From contig NZ_JAGPXY010000013.1 of NCBI RefSeq assembly GCF_018070325.1, positions 50,915 to 114,914 of the forward strand: a stretch of 64,000 nucleotides of DNA, given 5' to 3'. Source of the DNA: Micromonospora sp. H61 (GTDB taxonomy: Bacteria > Actinomycetota > Actinomycetes > Mycobacteriales > Micromonosporaceae). This document shows, in pieces, positions 41,326 to 48,600 of the stretch; position 1 is the first letter of the stretch; every line of letters begins with the position of its first letter. Under the pieces are notes generated by a model that did not search any database, was not told where the DNA came from, and worked only from the letters and a program-made list of their open reading frames with translations. The position numbers and the translations under genes were made by a program.

Positions 41326-42282
41326 CTACGGCTGGAAGCCGTCGGGCAGCAGCCGGGCCAGGGCGCGGACGGCGCGGTACTGGAGGGCCTTGATGGCTCC
41401 CTCGTTCTTGCCCATCGCGCGGGCCGTCTCGGCGACCGAGAAGCCCTGGAGGAAGCGGAGCACGATGCATTCCTGCTGCTCCGGGTTGAGCTGCTTCACG
41501 GCGGTGAGGAGCGCGACGTTGGTGATGTGCTCCACCACCGCCGCCTCCGGGCTGCCCTCCGGGCCCCGGTCCTCCCGGTCGGCGTCGAGGACGTCGCCGG
41601 TGGTGACCTCGAGCCGGTACCGGCCCGACTTGAAGTGGTCCGCGACGAGGTTGCGGGCGATGGTCACCAGCCAGGCGCCGAGGTCGCGGCCCTGCCAGGT
41701 GAAGCTGCCGATCCGCTTGAGCGCGCGCAGGAAGGTGTCCGAGGTGAGATCCTCGGCGAGTTGCCGGTTGCCGACCCGGAAGTAGACGAACCGGAAGACG
41801 GTGTCCACGTAGCGGTCGTAGATCAGACCGAACGCCTCGGACTCGCCGGCCTGGGCCCGCTCGATCAGCGTCCAGACCTCGGTTGCCGGGTCGGACGGGT
41901 CCGGGCGGCTCGGGAAACCGGTCGGGGTGGTCGCGGTGGTGGCCGGCACCGCCGGGATCACCGCTGTCTCACCCGCCGCCGGGTCGGTGGTGACCGCCGG
42001 TGTGTCGGCTACCCGACGACCCTGCACAGGCATTGTGGGTCGAGACGGTACGGCGACCCGGCCGCCGGCCGGCTTCGCGTTGCCACCGGGCACCGCGGGT
42101 CGCGGCGGTGGCTCGTTGTGGTGTGGCCGGCTGCGGATCCGCTGCGCCGCGCCGTCACCCCGCACGACGCCGCCGTGCTGTTCGTCCGATGGGGCACGGG
42201 CCGCTGGCCGCTCGTTCACGTGGGAGCGGGCGGGTTGACCGGTCAGGCCGACCGGGCGTTCCGCGTAACCGAAGGTGGTCAC
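41326..42282 (-). CDS. bldN: ECF RNA polymerase sigma factor, BldN-like, with long N-terminal extension
   Basis: A 318-residue protein. The last ~185 residues are an ECF sigma factor: region 2 FGLIYDRYVDTVFRFVYFR and AEDLTSDTFLRALKRIGSF, and region 4 LNPEQQECIVLRFLQGFSVA with GKNEGAIKALQYRAVRALAR. The first ~130 residues are Pro/Thr/Ala/Arg-rich and unstructured. In S. coelicolor, BldN is made as a proprotein with an N-terminal extension removed by proteolysis; this extension suggests the same. BldN controls aerial development genes. Pairing with the RsbN-like gene supports the call. The GTG start 42282 is used. Confidence 0.82.
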   Translation of the reverse strand: MTTFGYAERPVGLTGQPARSHVNERPAARAPSDEQHGGVVRGDGAAQRIRSRPHHNEPPPRPAVPGGNAKPAGGRVAVPSRPTMPVQGRRVADTPAVTTDPAAGETAVIPAVPATTATTPTGFPSRPDPSDPATEVWTLIERAQAGESEAFGLIYDRYVDTVFRFVYFRVGNRQLAEDLTSDTFLRALKRIGSFTWQGRDLGAWLVTIARNLVADHFKSGRYRLEVTTGDVLDADREDRGPEGSPEAAVVEHITNVALLTAVKQLNPEQQECIVLRFLQGFSVAETARAMGKNEGAIKALQYRAVRALARLLPDGFQP

Positions 42283-42341
42283 CGTGTTGCCCCCGTCCCG
42301 TCGGTCGCCGGGCGGGCCGGTCTAGGTCTCGTCGGGGCGGA

Positions 42342-42361
42342 CCGACCGGTTGACCGGTCGG
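42342..42361. promoter_or_regulatory. Inverted repeat upstream of bldN-like gene
   Basis: CCGACCGGT-TG-ACCGGTCGG is a perfect 9+9 bp dyad 60-80 bp before the sigma gene start, well placed for an operator. The 585-bp gap 42283-42867 otherwise contains another dyad (42769-42790) and no gene that I can support; a long antisense frame across it is a shadow. Confidence 0.5.
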
Positions 42362-42768
42362 GCAGGACGGTCACGGGAGTTGCCGACGGGCGGCAATTCC
42401 CCTGGAGGTGCTGGTCCAATGCGCTCACAGGCACGGGGGCCTCCTCGGGCTGAGGGGTGTCGACTCACGGCAAATGGGGTGAGCCGACCCGAGTGATGAT
42501 AGGGCCAACGTCACCCGCGCGTGGCAAGTCCGTTACACAAGGCGGAAGTATTTCCCGCTCCGTCGCACCGGTGGCGGACCGGTTGTCCGTCGTGTGCGAT
42601 TGACTTTCCGCCGGTCGGGTGTTCCAGGGTGGATCCCCAGGTCGGAGGCTTACCACCATTCGGCCGACCCGACGCGCCGGGCGGCCGGACGGTGGCGGCC
42701 GAACTGCCTGTGGTCAGCGTCGCACGTCCCATCGACAGGACCTGATCGGATCGCCGGTGGCACACCGG

Positions 42769-42790
42769 ACAGTCCCGTACATGGGACTGT
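42769..42790. promoter_or_regulatory. Inverted repeat upstream of acyl-CoA synthetase gene
   Basis: ACAGTCCC-GTACAT-GGGACTGT is a perfect 8-bp dyad (extendable by one G-C pair), 78 bp before GTG 42868. TetR-type regulators of acyl-CoA ligase genes bind sites of this size; the regulator is not in the window. Confidence 0.5.
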
Positions 42791-42867
42791 CGCGGTGTCG
42801 CCCTCCGGGCGTGGGCCCCACCATCGGGCGTGGCCCGTCGCTGTCCGCTGTGCCAGACTCGATCACC

Positions 42868-44475
42868 GTGCAGGACGCCTCGGAAAGCCCCGCGCCGAAC
42901 ATCGCCGACCGGGTCCGCCGGGCGGCTCTCGACCGCGCCGACCGGCCCGCGCTGCACTGGCGTGAGCACACAGTGAGCTGGTCCGAACTGGACGCCGCGG
43001 TGGACGCCGCCGCGCGCGGCCTGTCCGCCGCAGCGCCACCCACCGACCCCGGCGGTACGCCGCCACGCGTCGCCATCGCGCTGCCCAACACGCCGGACTT
43101 CGTGATCGCCTGGCTCGGCGCCCTCCGCGCCGGGCTGGTCACCGTGCCGGTCAACCCCGGCCTCACCGCCCCGGAGCTGCGGCACGTGCTGGCCGACTCC
43201 GGCGCGTCGGTGCTCATCGCCACCGACCACGTTCGAGCGCTGGTCGCCGACGTGGCCGCCGAACTGCCCGCACTCGCCTCGGTGTACGGCACGCCACCGA
43301 CCGCCGAGGCGCCCGGACCGGCATTCCGCCCTCGACGCGGCGGCGCTGACCTGGCTGTACTGCTCTACACCTCCGGCACCGAGGGGCGACCCAAGGGGGC
43401 GATGCTCTCGCACCAGGCGCTGCTCGCCAACCACGAACAGGTCGCGGAGATCGAACCGCCGGTGGTCGGGCCGACCGACACTGTTCTCCTGGCGTTGCCG
43501 CTGTTCCACGCGTACGGGCTCAACTCGGGGCTCGGCGCGGTCGTGCACCACGGCGCGACCGGTGTGCTGCTCGACGAGCCCGGCCCGACGGCGGGGCTGG
43601 ACGAGGTCGAGCGGCACCGGGTCAGCGTGCTGGTCGGCGTACCGTCGATGTTCCTGACCTGGGCCGGCGCGGCCACGGCCCGCGCGGCGACCGCGGCGGT
43701 GCGGGTAGCGGTCTGCGGCGCGGCACCGCTCGAACCCGCTGTCGCGGCGCGCTTCGCGGAGGTCACCGGGCATCAGGTGCACATCGGGTACGGCCTCACC
43801 GAGACCGCGCCGGTGCTCACCTCCACCCTGGTCGGCGGCGTGGCCAAGCCGGGTTCGATCGGCCGGCCGCTGCCCGGGGTGCGGCTACGCCTGGTCGGCG
43901 CCGACGGGACGGAGCTGTGGCGCGACGGGCTGACCGTCCCCGACGACGACCCGGACGAGCTGGACATCTCCGACGTGGCGCCGGGCACCGACCCGGGGCA
44001 GATCGTGGTGTCCGGCCCCAACCTCTTCACCGGCTACTGGCCCGACGGTCGGGGCGGCCCGGACGCCGAGGGTTGGTGGGGCACCGGTGACATCGCGTAC
44101 GCCGACGAGGACGGGGACCTCTTCCTGGTCGACCGGCTCGGCGAGTTGATCCTGGTCAACGGGTTCAACGTCTATCCGCACGAGGTCGAGCTGGTGCTCG
44201 CCGGGCACCCCGGGGTGGTCGAGTCGGCGGTACTGGGTGTGCCGCACCCGCGGACCGGCGAGACTGTGCGGGCGTACGTGGTGCCGGTGCAGGGCCGACC
44301 GGTGACCAGCGAGGAGTTGCTCGCCCACTGCGCACGGAACCTGGCCCGGTTCAAGTGCCCGACCGCTGTCGAGTTCGTCGACGCCCTGCCGCACTCGGCG
44401 ATCGGCAAGGTACGCAAGACCCAACTCCGGTCGGCGACGCCGACCGACCGCACGGAGGTAACCGATGGCCAGTGA
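42868..44475 (+). CDS. Long-chain fatty-acid-CoA ligase/acyl-AMP ligase
   Basis: A 535-residue ANL-superfamily enzyme. Core motifs are LLYTSGTEGRPKGAMLSH (A3), VCGAAPLE (A4), IGYGLTETAPVL (A5), GWWGTGDIAYADEDGDLFLVD (A7, with GTGD), LILVNGFNVYPHEVE (A8) and the C-terminal Lys in PHSAIGKVRKTQL. It activates a carboxylate as acyl-AMP and then probably acyl-CoA. The N-terminus is set at GTG 42868 (VQDASESPAPNIADRV); GTG 42850 is an option, and the frame is open further upstream without family sequence. Its stop overlaps the glutaredoxin-like gene by 11 bp. Confidence 0.9.
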   Translation: MQDASESPAPNIADRVRRAALDRADRPALHWREHTVSWSELDAAVDAAARGLSAAAPPTDPGGTPPRVAIALPNTPDFVIAWLGALRAGLVTVPVNPGLTAPELRHVLADSGASVLIATDHVRALVADVAAELPALASVYGTPPTAEAPGPAFRPRRGGADLAVLLYTSGTEGRPKGAMLSHQALLANHEQVAEIEPPVVGPTDTVLLALPLFHAYGLNSGLGAVVHHGATGVLLDEPGPTAGLDEVERHRVSVLVGVPSMFLTWAGAATARAATAAVRVAVCGAAPLEPAVAARFAEVTGHQVHIGYGLTETAPVLTSTLVGGVAKPGSIGRPLPGVRLRLVGADGTELWRDGLTVPDDDPDELDISDVAPGTDPGQIVVSGPNLFTGYWPDGRGGPDAEGWWGTGDIAYADEDGDLFLVDRLGELILVNGFNVYPHEVELVLAGHPGVVESAVLGVPHPRTGETVRAYVVPVQGRPVTSEELLAHCARNLARFKCPTAVEFVDALPHSAIGKVRKTQLRSATPTDRTEVTDGQ

Positions 44476-44719
44476 CGCCCGACTCGCCCTGATCACCCGA
44501 CCCGGCTGCCACCTGTGCGACGACGCCAAGGCGGCGCTCGACCGGGTGGTCGCGGTCACCGGCGACAAGTGGGTCGAGTGGGACGTCACCGGCGACGAGG
44601 GGTTGGAGCGGGAGTACGGGGACCGGCTGCCGGTGGTGATGCTCGACGGCAAGGAGCACGGCTACTGGCGGGTCGAGGAGGACCGGCTGCTGCGGGACCT
44701 GACCACGCCGCAGCTCTGA
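44465..44719 (+). CDS. Glutaredoxin-like protein (DUF836 type)
   Basis: An 84-residue thioredoxin-fold protein with the redox motif TRPGCHLCDDAKAAL (CHLC) near the start and the cis-Pro in RLPVVMLDGKEHGYW. It is similar in place and type to Rv0508, which lies just before hemA in M. tuberculosis. It probably serves as a small thiol-disulfide carrier using mycothiol or thioredoxin. Its start lies inside the 3' end of the ligase gene, so the two are coupled. Confidence 0.88.
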   Translation: MASDARLALITRPGCHLCDDAKAALDRVVAVTGDKWVEWDVTGDEGLEREYGDRLPVVMLDGKEHGYWRVEEDRLLRDLTTPQL

Positions 44720-44727
44720 CGGGTGCC

Positions 44728-44733
44728 TATGGT
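44728..44733 (+). promoter_or_regulatory. -10 box for leaderless HAD gene
   Basis: TATGGT ends 6 nt before ATG 44740, in the 20-bp gap after the glutaredoxin-like gene. Confidence 0.5.
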
Positions 44734-44739
44734 GCTCTG

Positions 44740-45402
44740 ATGACCTCTGCGCTCCCGCACCTCGTCTGGGACTGGAACGGCACCCTGCTCAACGACCTCA
44801 GCCTGGTGGTGTCCGCCACCAACGTCGTGTTCGCGAGCTTCGGTGGGCCGACGGTCACCCCCGAAGAGCACCGGGTGCGATTCCGCAGGCCGATCGCCGA
44901 GTACTACGCCGAGGTGCTCGGGCAGGCCGTGGACGACGACGAGTTCGGCCGACTGGACAAGATCTTCCACGACGCGTACCGCACCGGGTTGACCACCTGT
45001 GAGCTGGCTGCCGACGCGCGCGACGCGATGGCGGCCTGGCCGGGCAGCCAGAGCCTGCTCTCCATGTGGTTCCACGAGGAGCTGGTCCCGACAGTGCACA
45101 CGTACGGGTTGACCGGTCACTTCACCCGCGTCGACGGGCTGCGGGCCACTGTCGGCGGCGGCCACAAGGCCGAGTCGCTCCAGCAGCATCTGGCCGAACT
45201 GGGCGTGGACGGTGCCTCGGTGGTGCTGATCGGCGACTCCATCGACGACGCGGACGCGGCGCTCGCGGTGGGTGGCCGTGCCGTGCTCTACACCGGCGGG
45301 TTCACCGACCCGGCCCGGCTGCGCGCCTCCGGTCACCCGGTGGCCGACACCCTCACCGACGCGGTTGCCCTGGCCCGGGAGGTCAGTTCCGCAGATAGGT
45401 GA
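44740..45402 (+). CDS. HAD-family phosphatase (Gph-like)
   Basis: A 220-residue HAD hydrolase with cap C1. Motif I is LVWDWNGTLLND, in which the second Asp of DxD is Asn, as in one known subgroup. Motif II is the SLLSMW strand, and motifs III/IV are GGGHKAESLQQHL and VLIGDSIDDADAALAVG. It resembles phosphoglycolate phosphatase-like enzymes of unknown substrate. Its 3' end overlaps the convergent response-regulator gene by 20 bp. Confidence 0.85.
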   Translation: MTSALPHLVWDWNGTLLNDLSLVVSATNVVFASFGGPTVTPEEHRVRFRRPIAEYYAEVLGQAVDDDEFGRLDKIFHDAYRTGLTTCELAADARDAMAAWPGSQSLLSMWFHEELVPTVHTYGLTGHFTRVDGLRATVGGGHKAESLQQHLAELGVDGASVVLIGDSIDDADAALAVGGRAVLYTGGFTDPARLRASGHPVADTLTDAVALAREVSSADR

Positions 45403-46036
45403 GGACGGCCAGCACCCGCCGGTGCTGTTCGGTGTCCGGCGGGAGGGTGAGCTTGGTGAAGATGTTGCGCACGTGCTTCTCCACGGCGCCGTCGCTGACC
45501 ACCAGGGCGCGCGCGATGGCGGTGTTCGAACGCCCCTCGGCCATCAGCGCGAGCACCTCGCGCTCGCGGGGGGTCAGCTCGCGCAGCGGGTCGTCCCGGC
45601 GCCGCCGGGCGAAGAGCTGACCGACCACCTCCGGGTCGAGCACCGTGCCGCCGCCCGCCACCCGCCGCAGCGCGTCCAGGAACTCGTCGATCGCGGCCAC
45701 CCGGTCCTTGAGCAGGTAGCCGATCCCGCCGCCGGCGCCGCCGGTGGTGGCGAGCAGATCATCGGCGTACGACACCTCGACGTACTGGGAGAGCACCAGG
45801 ATCGGCGTACGCGGTACCAGCCGGCGCGCCTCCACCGCAGCCCGCAGCCCCTCGTCGGTGTGCGACGGCGGCATCCGGACGTCGACGATCGACACGTCGG
45901 GCCGGTGCTCGACCACCGCCTCGACCAGGGCGTCACCGTCCCCGACGGCGGCCACCACCTGGTGCCCGCTCTCGGTCAGCAGCCGGACCAGCCCCTCCCG
46001 GAGCAGGACGGCGTCGTCGGCGATCACGATGCGCAT
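45383..46036 (-). CDS. NarL/LuxR-type response regulator
   Basis: A 217-residue regulator. The receiver has IADDAVLLREGL, phospho-acceptor Asp in DVSIVDVRMPPSHTDEG and Lys in IGYLLKDRV. The LuxR-type HTH is ELTPREREVLALMAEGRSN with VSDGAVEKHVRNIFTKL. ATG 46036 begins MRIVIADDAV; a 36-residue longer frame reads through a dispersed repeat and is rejected. It is the second gene of a two-component pair with the kinase at 46154-47458. Confidence 0.92.
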   Translation of the reverse strand: MRIVIADDAVLLREGLVRLLTESGHQVVAAVGDGDALVEAVVEHRPDVSIVDVRMPPSHTDEGLRAAVEARRLVPRTPILVLSQYVEVSYADDLLATTGGAGGGIGYLLKDRVAAIDEFLDALRRVAGGGTVLDPEVVGQLFARRRRDDPLRELTPREREVLALMAEGRSNTAIARALVVSDGAVEKHVRNIFTKLTLPPDTEQHRRVLAVLTYLRN

Positions 46037-46110
46037 GGCTGTGTTGTCTACCACGTCCGGCCCGTCGTGCGGGCTCGGCGCGGTGCCGGACCGGTCACAG
46101 CATCTCGTTT

Positions 46111-46156
46111 GTTCGCGACTGCGGGGCTCGCAAACCCGGCTCACTCCTCGCGCTCA
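46111..46156 (-). repeat. Stop-codon-linked GAGCGAGCC repeat, full copy (minus strand)
   Basis: Read leftward from the kinase TGA at 46156: TGAGCGCGAGGAGTGAGCCG, then GGTTTGCGAGCCCCGCAG and TCGCGAAC. It is nearly identical to the copy at 37962-38014, and GGTTTGCGA/TCGCGAAC can form a hairpin. It fills most of the spacer between the kinase and response-regulator genes. Confidence 0.75.
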
Positions 46157-47458
46157 CAGGGGAAGCTCGGCGCGGACCTCGGTGGGGCCGCCGGTCGGGC
46201 TGACCACCACCAGTTCGCCACCGGCGGCCCGGACCCGGTCGGCGATGCCGGCGAGCCCGTGCCCCTTGGCCAGGTGCGCGCCGCCCTGCCCGTCGTCGCC
46301 GACCCGCACCTGCAGGCGGGTGTCCCGCCGGGCCACGGCCACGGTGGCCTCGGTGGCCCGGCTGTGCTTGGCGACGTTGGTCAACGCCTCGGACACCACG
46401 AAGTACGCGGTGTTCTCCACCGCCGGGTCGAGCCGTCCGGCCGGGGTGCCGAGCTGCGGGTCCACCTGGAGCTCGATCGGGATCAGCCCGCGGCCGGCGA
46501 TAGCCGCGAGAGCGCTGGGCAGGCCCCTGTCGACCAGGATCGGCGGCGCGATGCCCCGGGACAGCGCCCGCAGCTCGGCCAGCGTGTCCCGGGTCTGGGT
46601 GACCGCCTCGTCGATGGTGCGGCCGGCGGCCTCCGGGTCCGAGGCGAGCTGCATCCGGGCCCGGCTGAGGTCCATCGCCAGCCGGACCAGGCGCTGCTGG
46701 GGGCCGTCGTGAATGTCACGTTCCAACCGGCGTAGCGCGGAGGCCTCGGCGGAGACGGCGGCCCGCTTCTGCTCCTCCAGCACTGTGATCCGGTCGCGCA
46801 TCTCGGCAACCCCGGTCAGCATCGCCTTGGCGAAGCTGGCCTGGAGCAGCGCGCAGCCCCGCACCACGATCGGCAGGGTGATCAGGAAGAACACCCCGAG
46901 CGCGGTGTACAGGCCGATCCGGGCGGTGGTCGAGTCGCCCAGGCCGAGCAGCTGCGCCAGGTCCTGATCACCCTCGCCGTCGGCCCGGGGCAGGGCCCAG
47001 TCGTACGCCCAGTAGAGCGACCCGGCGATCGCCGCGGCCCACCAGGACAGCGTCACCACGAAGGTGCCCGCCGCCGCGATCAGCCGCAGGATGCCGTGCG
47101 CAAGGTCGAGCCAGGACTGGGCGTCCCGCATCGGTACGAAGATCCGCCGCCAGGCGTTCGCGCCGGCCTCGGGCAGCCGGTAGTGCGGCCGGATCCGGGG
47201 CTGGTGGAGCACAGCGGGCAGCCGCAGCCGCTCGACGTCGGCCAGGCCACGGGCGGTGTACAGGGTGCCGCTGAGGATCGGCAGGCCGATCACCGTGACC
47301 ACCAGGCCGATGCCGACCGCGAGGCCGACGATGAGGACGACGAAGCTGGCCAGCCCCAGGGGCAGGCCGAGCAGGACGTACCCGGAGTCGACGAAGAGCT
47401 GGCGGGGGATGCTCGGTGCCAGCGTCGGTCGGTCGCTGGTGGCGGCAACGGCGGTCAT
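46154..47458 (-). CDS. Sensor histidine kinase (HisKA_3, NarX/DesK type)
   Basis: A 434-residue kinase. A membrane domain of the actinobacterial 'sensor' type has about four TMs (YVLLGLPLGLASFVVLIVGL; GLVVTVIGLPILSGTLY; LIAAAGTFVVTLSWWAAAI; LGVFFLITLPIVVRG). The HisKA_3 His is in RRLERDIHDGPQQRLVRLAM, and the HATPase has FVVSEALTNVAKHSRA and VGDDGQGGAHLAKGHGLAGI. The signal is unknown. ATG 47458 is 6 nt after a -10 TAGCCT (leaderless); a TTG two codons upstream lies within the spacer. Confidence 0.92.
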   Translation of the reverse strand: MTAVAATSDRPTLAPSIPRQLFVDSGYVLLGLPLGLASFVVLIVGLAVGIGLVVTVIGLPILSGTLYTARGLADVERLRLPAVLHQPRIRPHYRLPEAGANAWRRIFVPMRDAQSWLDLAHGILRLIAAAGTFVVTLSWWAAAIAGSLYWAYDWALPRADGEGDQDLAQLLGLGDSTTARIGLYTALGVFFLITLPIVVRGCALLQASFAKAMLTGVAEMRDRITVLEEQKRAAVSAEASALRRLERDIHDGPQQRLVRLAMDLSRARMQLASDPEAAGRTIDEAVTQTRDTLAELRALSRGIAPPILVDRGLPSALAAIAGRGLIPIELQVDPQLGTPAGRLDPAVENTAYFVVSEALTNVAKHSRATEATVAVARRDTRLQVRVGDDGQGGAHLAKGHGLAGIADRVRAAGGELVVVSPTGGPTEVRAELPL

Positions 47459-47464
47459 GCTCAA

Positions 47465-47470
47465 AGGCTA
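47465..47470 (-). promoter_or_regulatory. -10 box for leaderless two-component operon
   Basis: TAGCCT on the minus strand, 6 nt before ATG 47458. Confidence 0.5.
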
Positions 47471-47692
47471 GGCATCTGGGCTCGGTGTCCCCATCCCGAA
47501 ACCCCGCCTCTCCTCCGTAGTGCTGCCCCTACCACCGCGAAGAGGGCCCGGGGCAGGGCCGGCGCGGGATTGGTCAGAGAAGTCGGGATTGAGCAATAAT
47601 CGCCCGGGGCCGTGGGTGGACCTGGGCGTTCAATCGATCTTGTGGAATGGAGGGGCTGGTGAGGTCGCGCCACGCAGCGACAAGATCGCGAT

Positions 47693-47710
47693 TTGTGCAC
47701 GTCTTCACAA
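47693..47710 (+). promoter_or_regulatory. Rex operator (ROP)
   Basis: TTGTGCACGTCTTCACAA matches the TTGTGAANNNNTTCACAA consensus except at two inner positions of the left arm. It overlaps the -35 of the promoter in front of rex, so Rex without NADH would block the rex-hem operon. Confidence 0.88.
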
Positions 47711-47721
47711 GCGCCTACGCT
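47693..47721 (+). promoter_or_regulatory. Promoter of rex-hemACDB
   Basis: -35 TTGTGC (47693-47698) and -10 TACGCT (47716-47721) with a 17-bp spacer; the Rex operator covers the -35. About 100 nt of leader follow before ATG 47830. In the rest of the 371-bp gap 47459-47829 I see only the kinase promoter on the other side. Confidence 0.7.
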
Positions 47722-47829
47722 GTGACTCCGACGCGCCCTGCTAGCACAGCCGGCAACCTCGGTCGCCAGCGGGAGTCCACAAACGGCCGACCAGCGGAGT
47801 TGGCCGAGGATCGCACCGCACGGAGTCTC

Positions 47830-48600
47830 ATGAGTCAGCACCGTCACCCAGGCGCGCCCGGCCGCGCCGGTGCCGTACCGACGCTCCCGGATCTGCCCGA
47901 GGCGACCGTCGCTCGGCTCCCGGAGTACCTGCGCGCGCTGCACAACCTCGCCGACGCCGGGCACGAGACGGTCTCCAGCGAGGGCCTCTCCGCCGCCGCC
48001 GGAGTCAACTCCGCCAAGCTCCGCAAGGACCTCTCCCACCTCGGCTCGTACGGCACCCGGGGCGTCGGCTACGACGTCGCGCTGCTGATCGAGCAGATCG
48101 AGTATGTGCTCGGGCTCACCCAACGCCGGGCGGTCGCCCTGGTCGGCGTGGGTAATCTCGGTCACGCTCTGGCCGGCTACGACGGCTTCGCCAGCCGGGG
48201 CTTCCGGATCGCCGCACTGCTCGACGCCGATCCCTCCCGGGTCGGTGAGGAGATCAACGGCCTGGTAGTCCGGCATGTCGACGATCTGCCGACGGTCGCC
48301 GCGGAGGAATCCCTCGCGATCGGCGTGATCGCCACCCCGGCCGCCGCCGCGCAGCAGGTCGCCGACCAACTGGTCGCCGTCGGCGTGACGAGCATCCTCA
48401 ACTTCGCGCCGTGCGTACTCTCGGTTCCGGAGGGGGTCGACGTGCGCAAGGTCGACCTCGCCATCGAGCTGCAGATTCTGTCCTTCCACGAGCACCGCAA
48501 GGCGTCGCTGACCGCGCTGCCCGCCACCGGCGGGACCGCTCTCACCGCCCTGCCGGGCGGGTTCGCGGCCACCGACACCCAGGAGGCGATAGGCACGTGA
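47830..48600 (+). CDS. rex: Redox-sensing transcriptional repressor Rex
   Basis: A 256-residue protein. The winged helix is at ~25-90 (LPEYLRALHNLADAG; GVNSAKLRKDLSHLGSYGTRGVGYD), followed by the NAD(H) Rossmann motif VALVGVGNLGHALAGY and the swapped C-terminal helix ELQILSFHEH. It senses the NADH/NAD+ ratio and represses respiratory and heme genes; the operator lies 120 bp upstream. The gene opens the hem operon, and its TGA overlaps the hemA GTG (GTGA). This rex-hemACD order is known from Streptomyces. A 20-residue Pro/Gly-rich start precedes the domain. Confidence 0.95.
   Translation: MSQHRHPGAPGRAGAVPTLPDLPEATVARLPEYLRALHNLADAGHETVSSEGLSAAAGVNSAKLRKDLSHLGSYGTRGVGYDVALLIEQIEYVLGLTQRRAVALVGVGNLGHALAGYDGFASRGFRIAALLDADPSRVGEEINGLVVRHVDDLPTVAAEESLAIGVIATPAAAAQQVADQLVAVGVTSILNFAPCVLSVPEGVDVRKVDLAIELQILSFHEHRKASLTALPATGGTALTALPGGFAATDTQEAIGT

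Noticed and set aside
42511..43782. 423-codon minus-strand frame spanning the bldN-fadD gap
   Set aside because: Antisense to the acyl-CoA ligase, no family features, no ribosome site. The gap is better explained by regulatory dyads.
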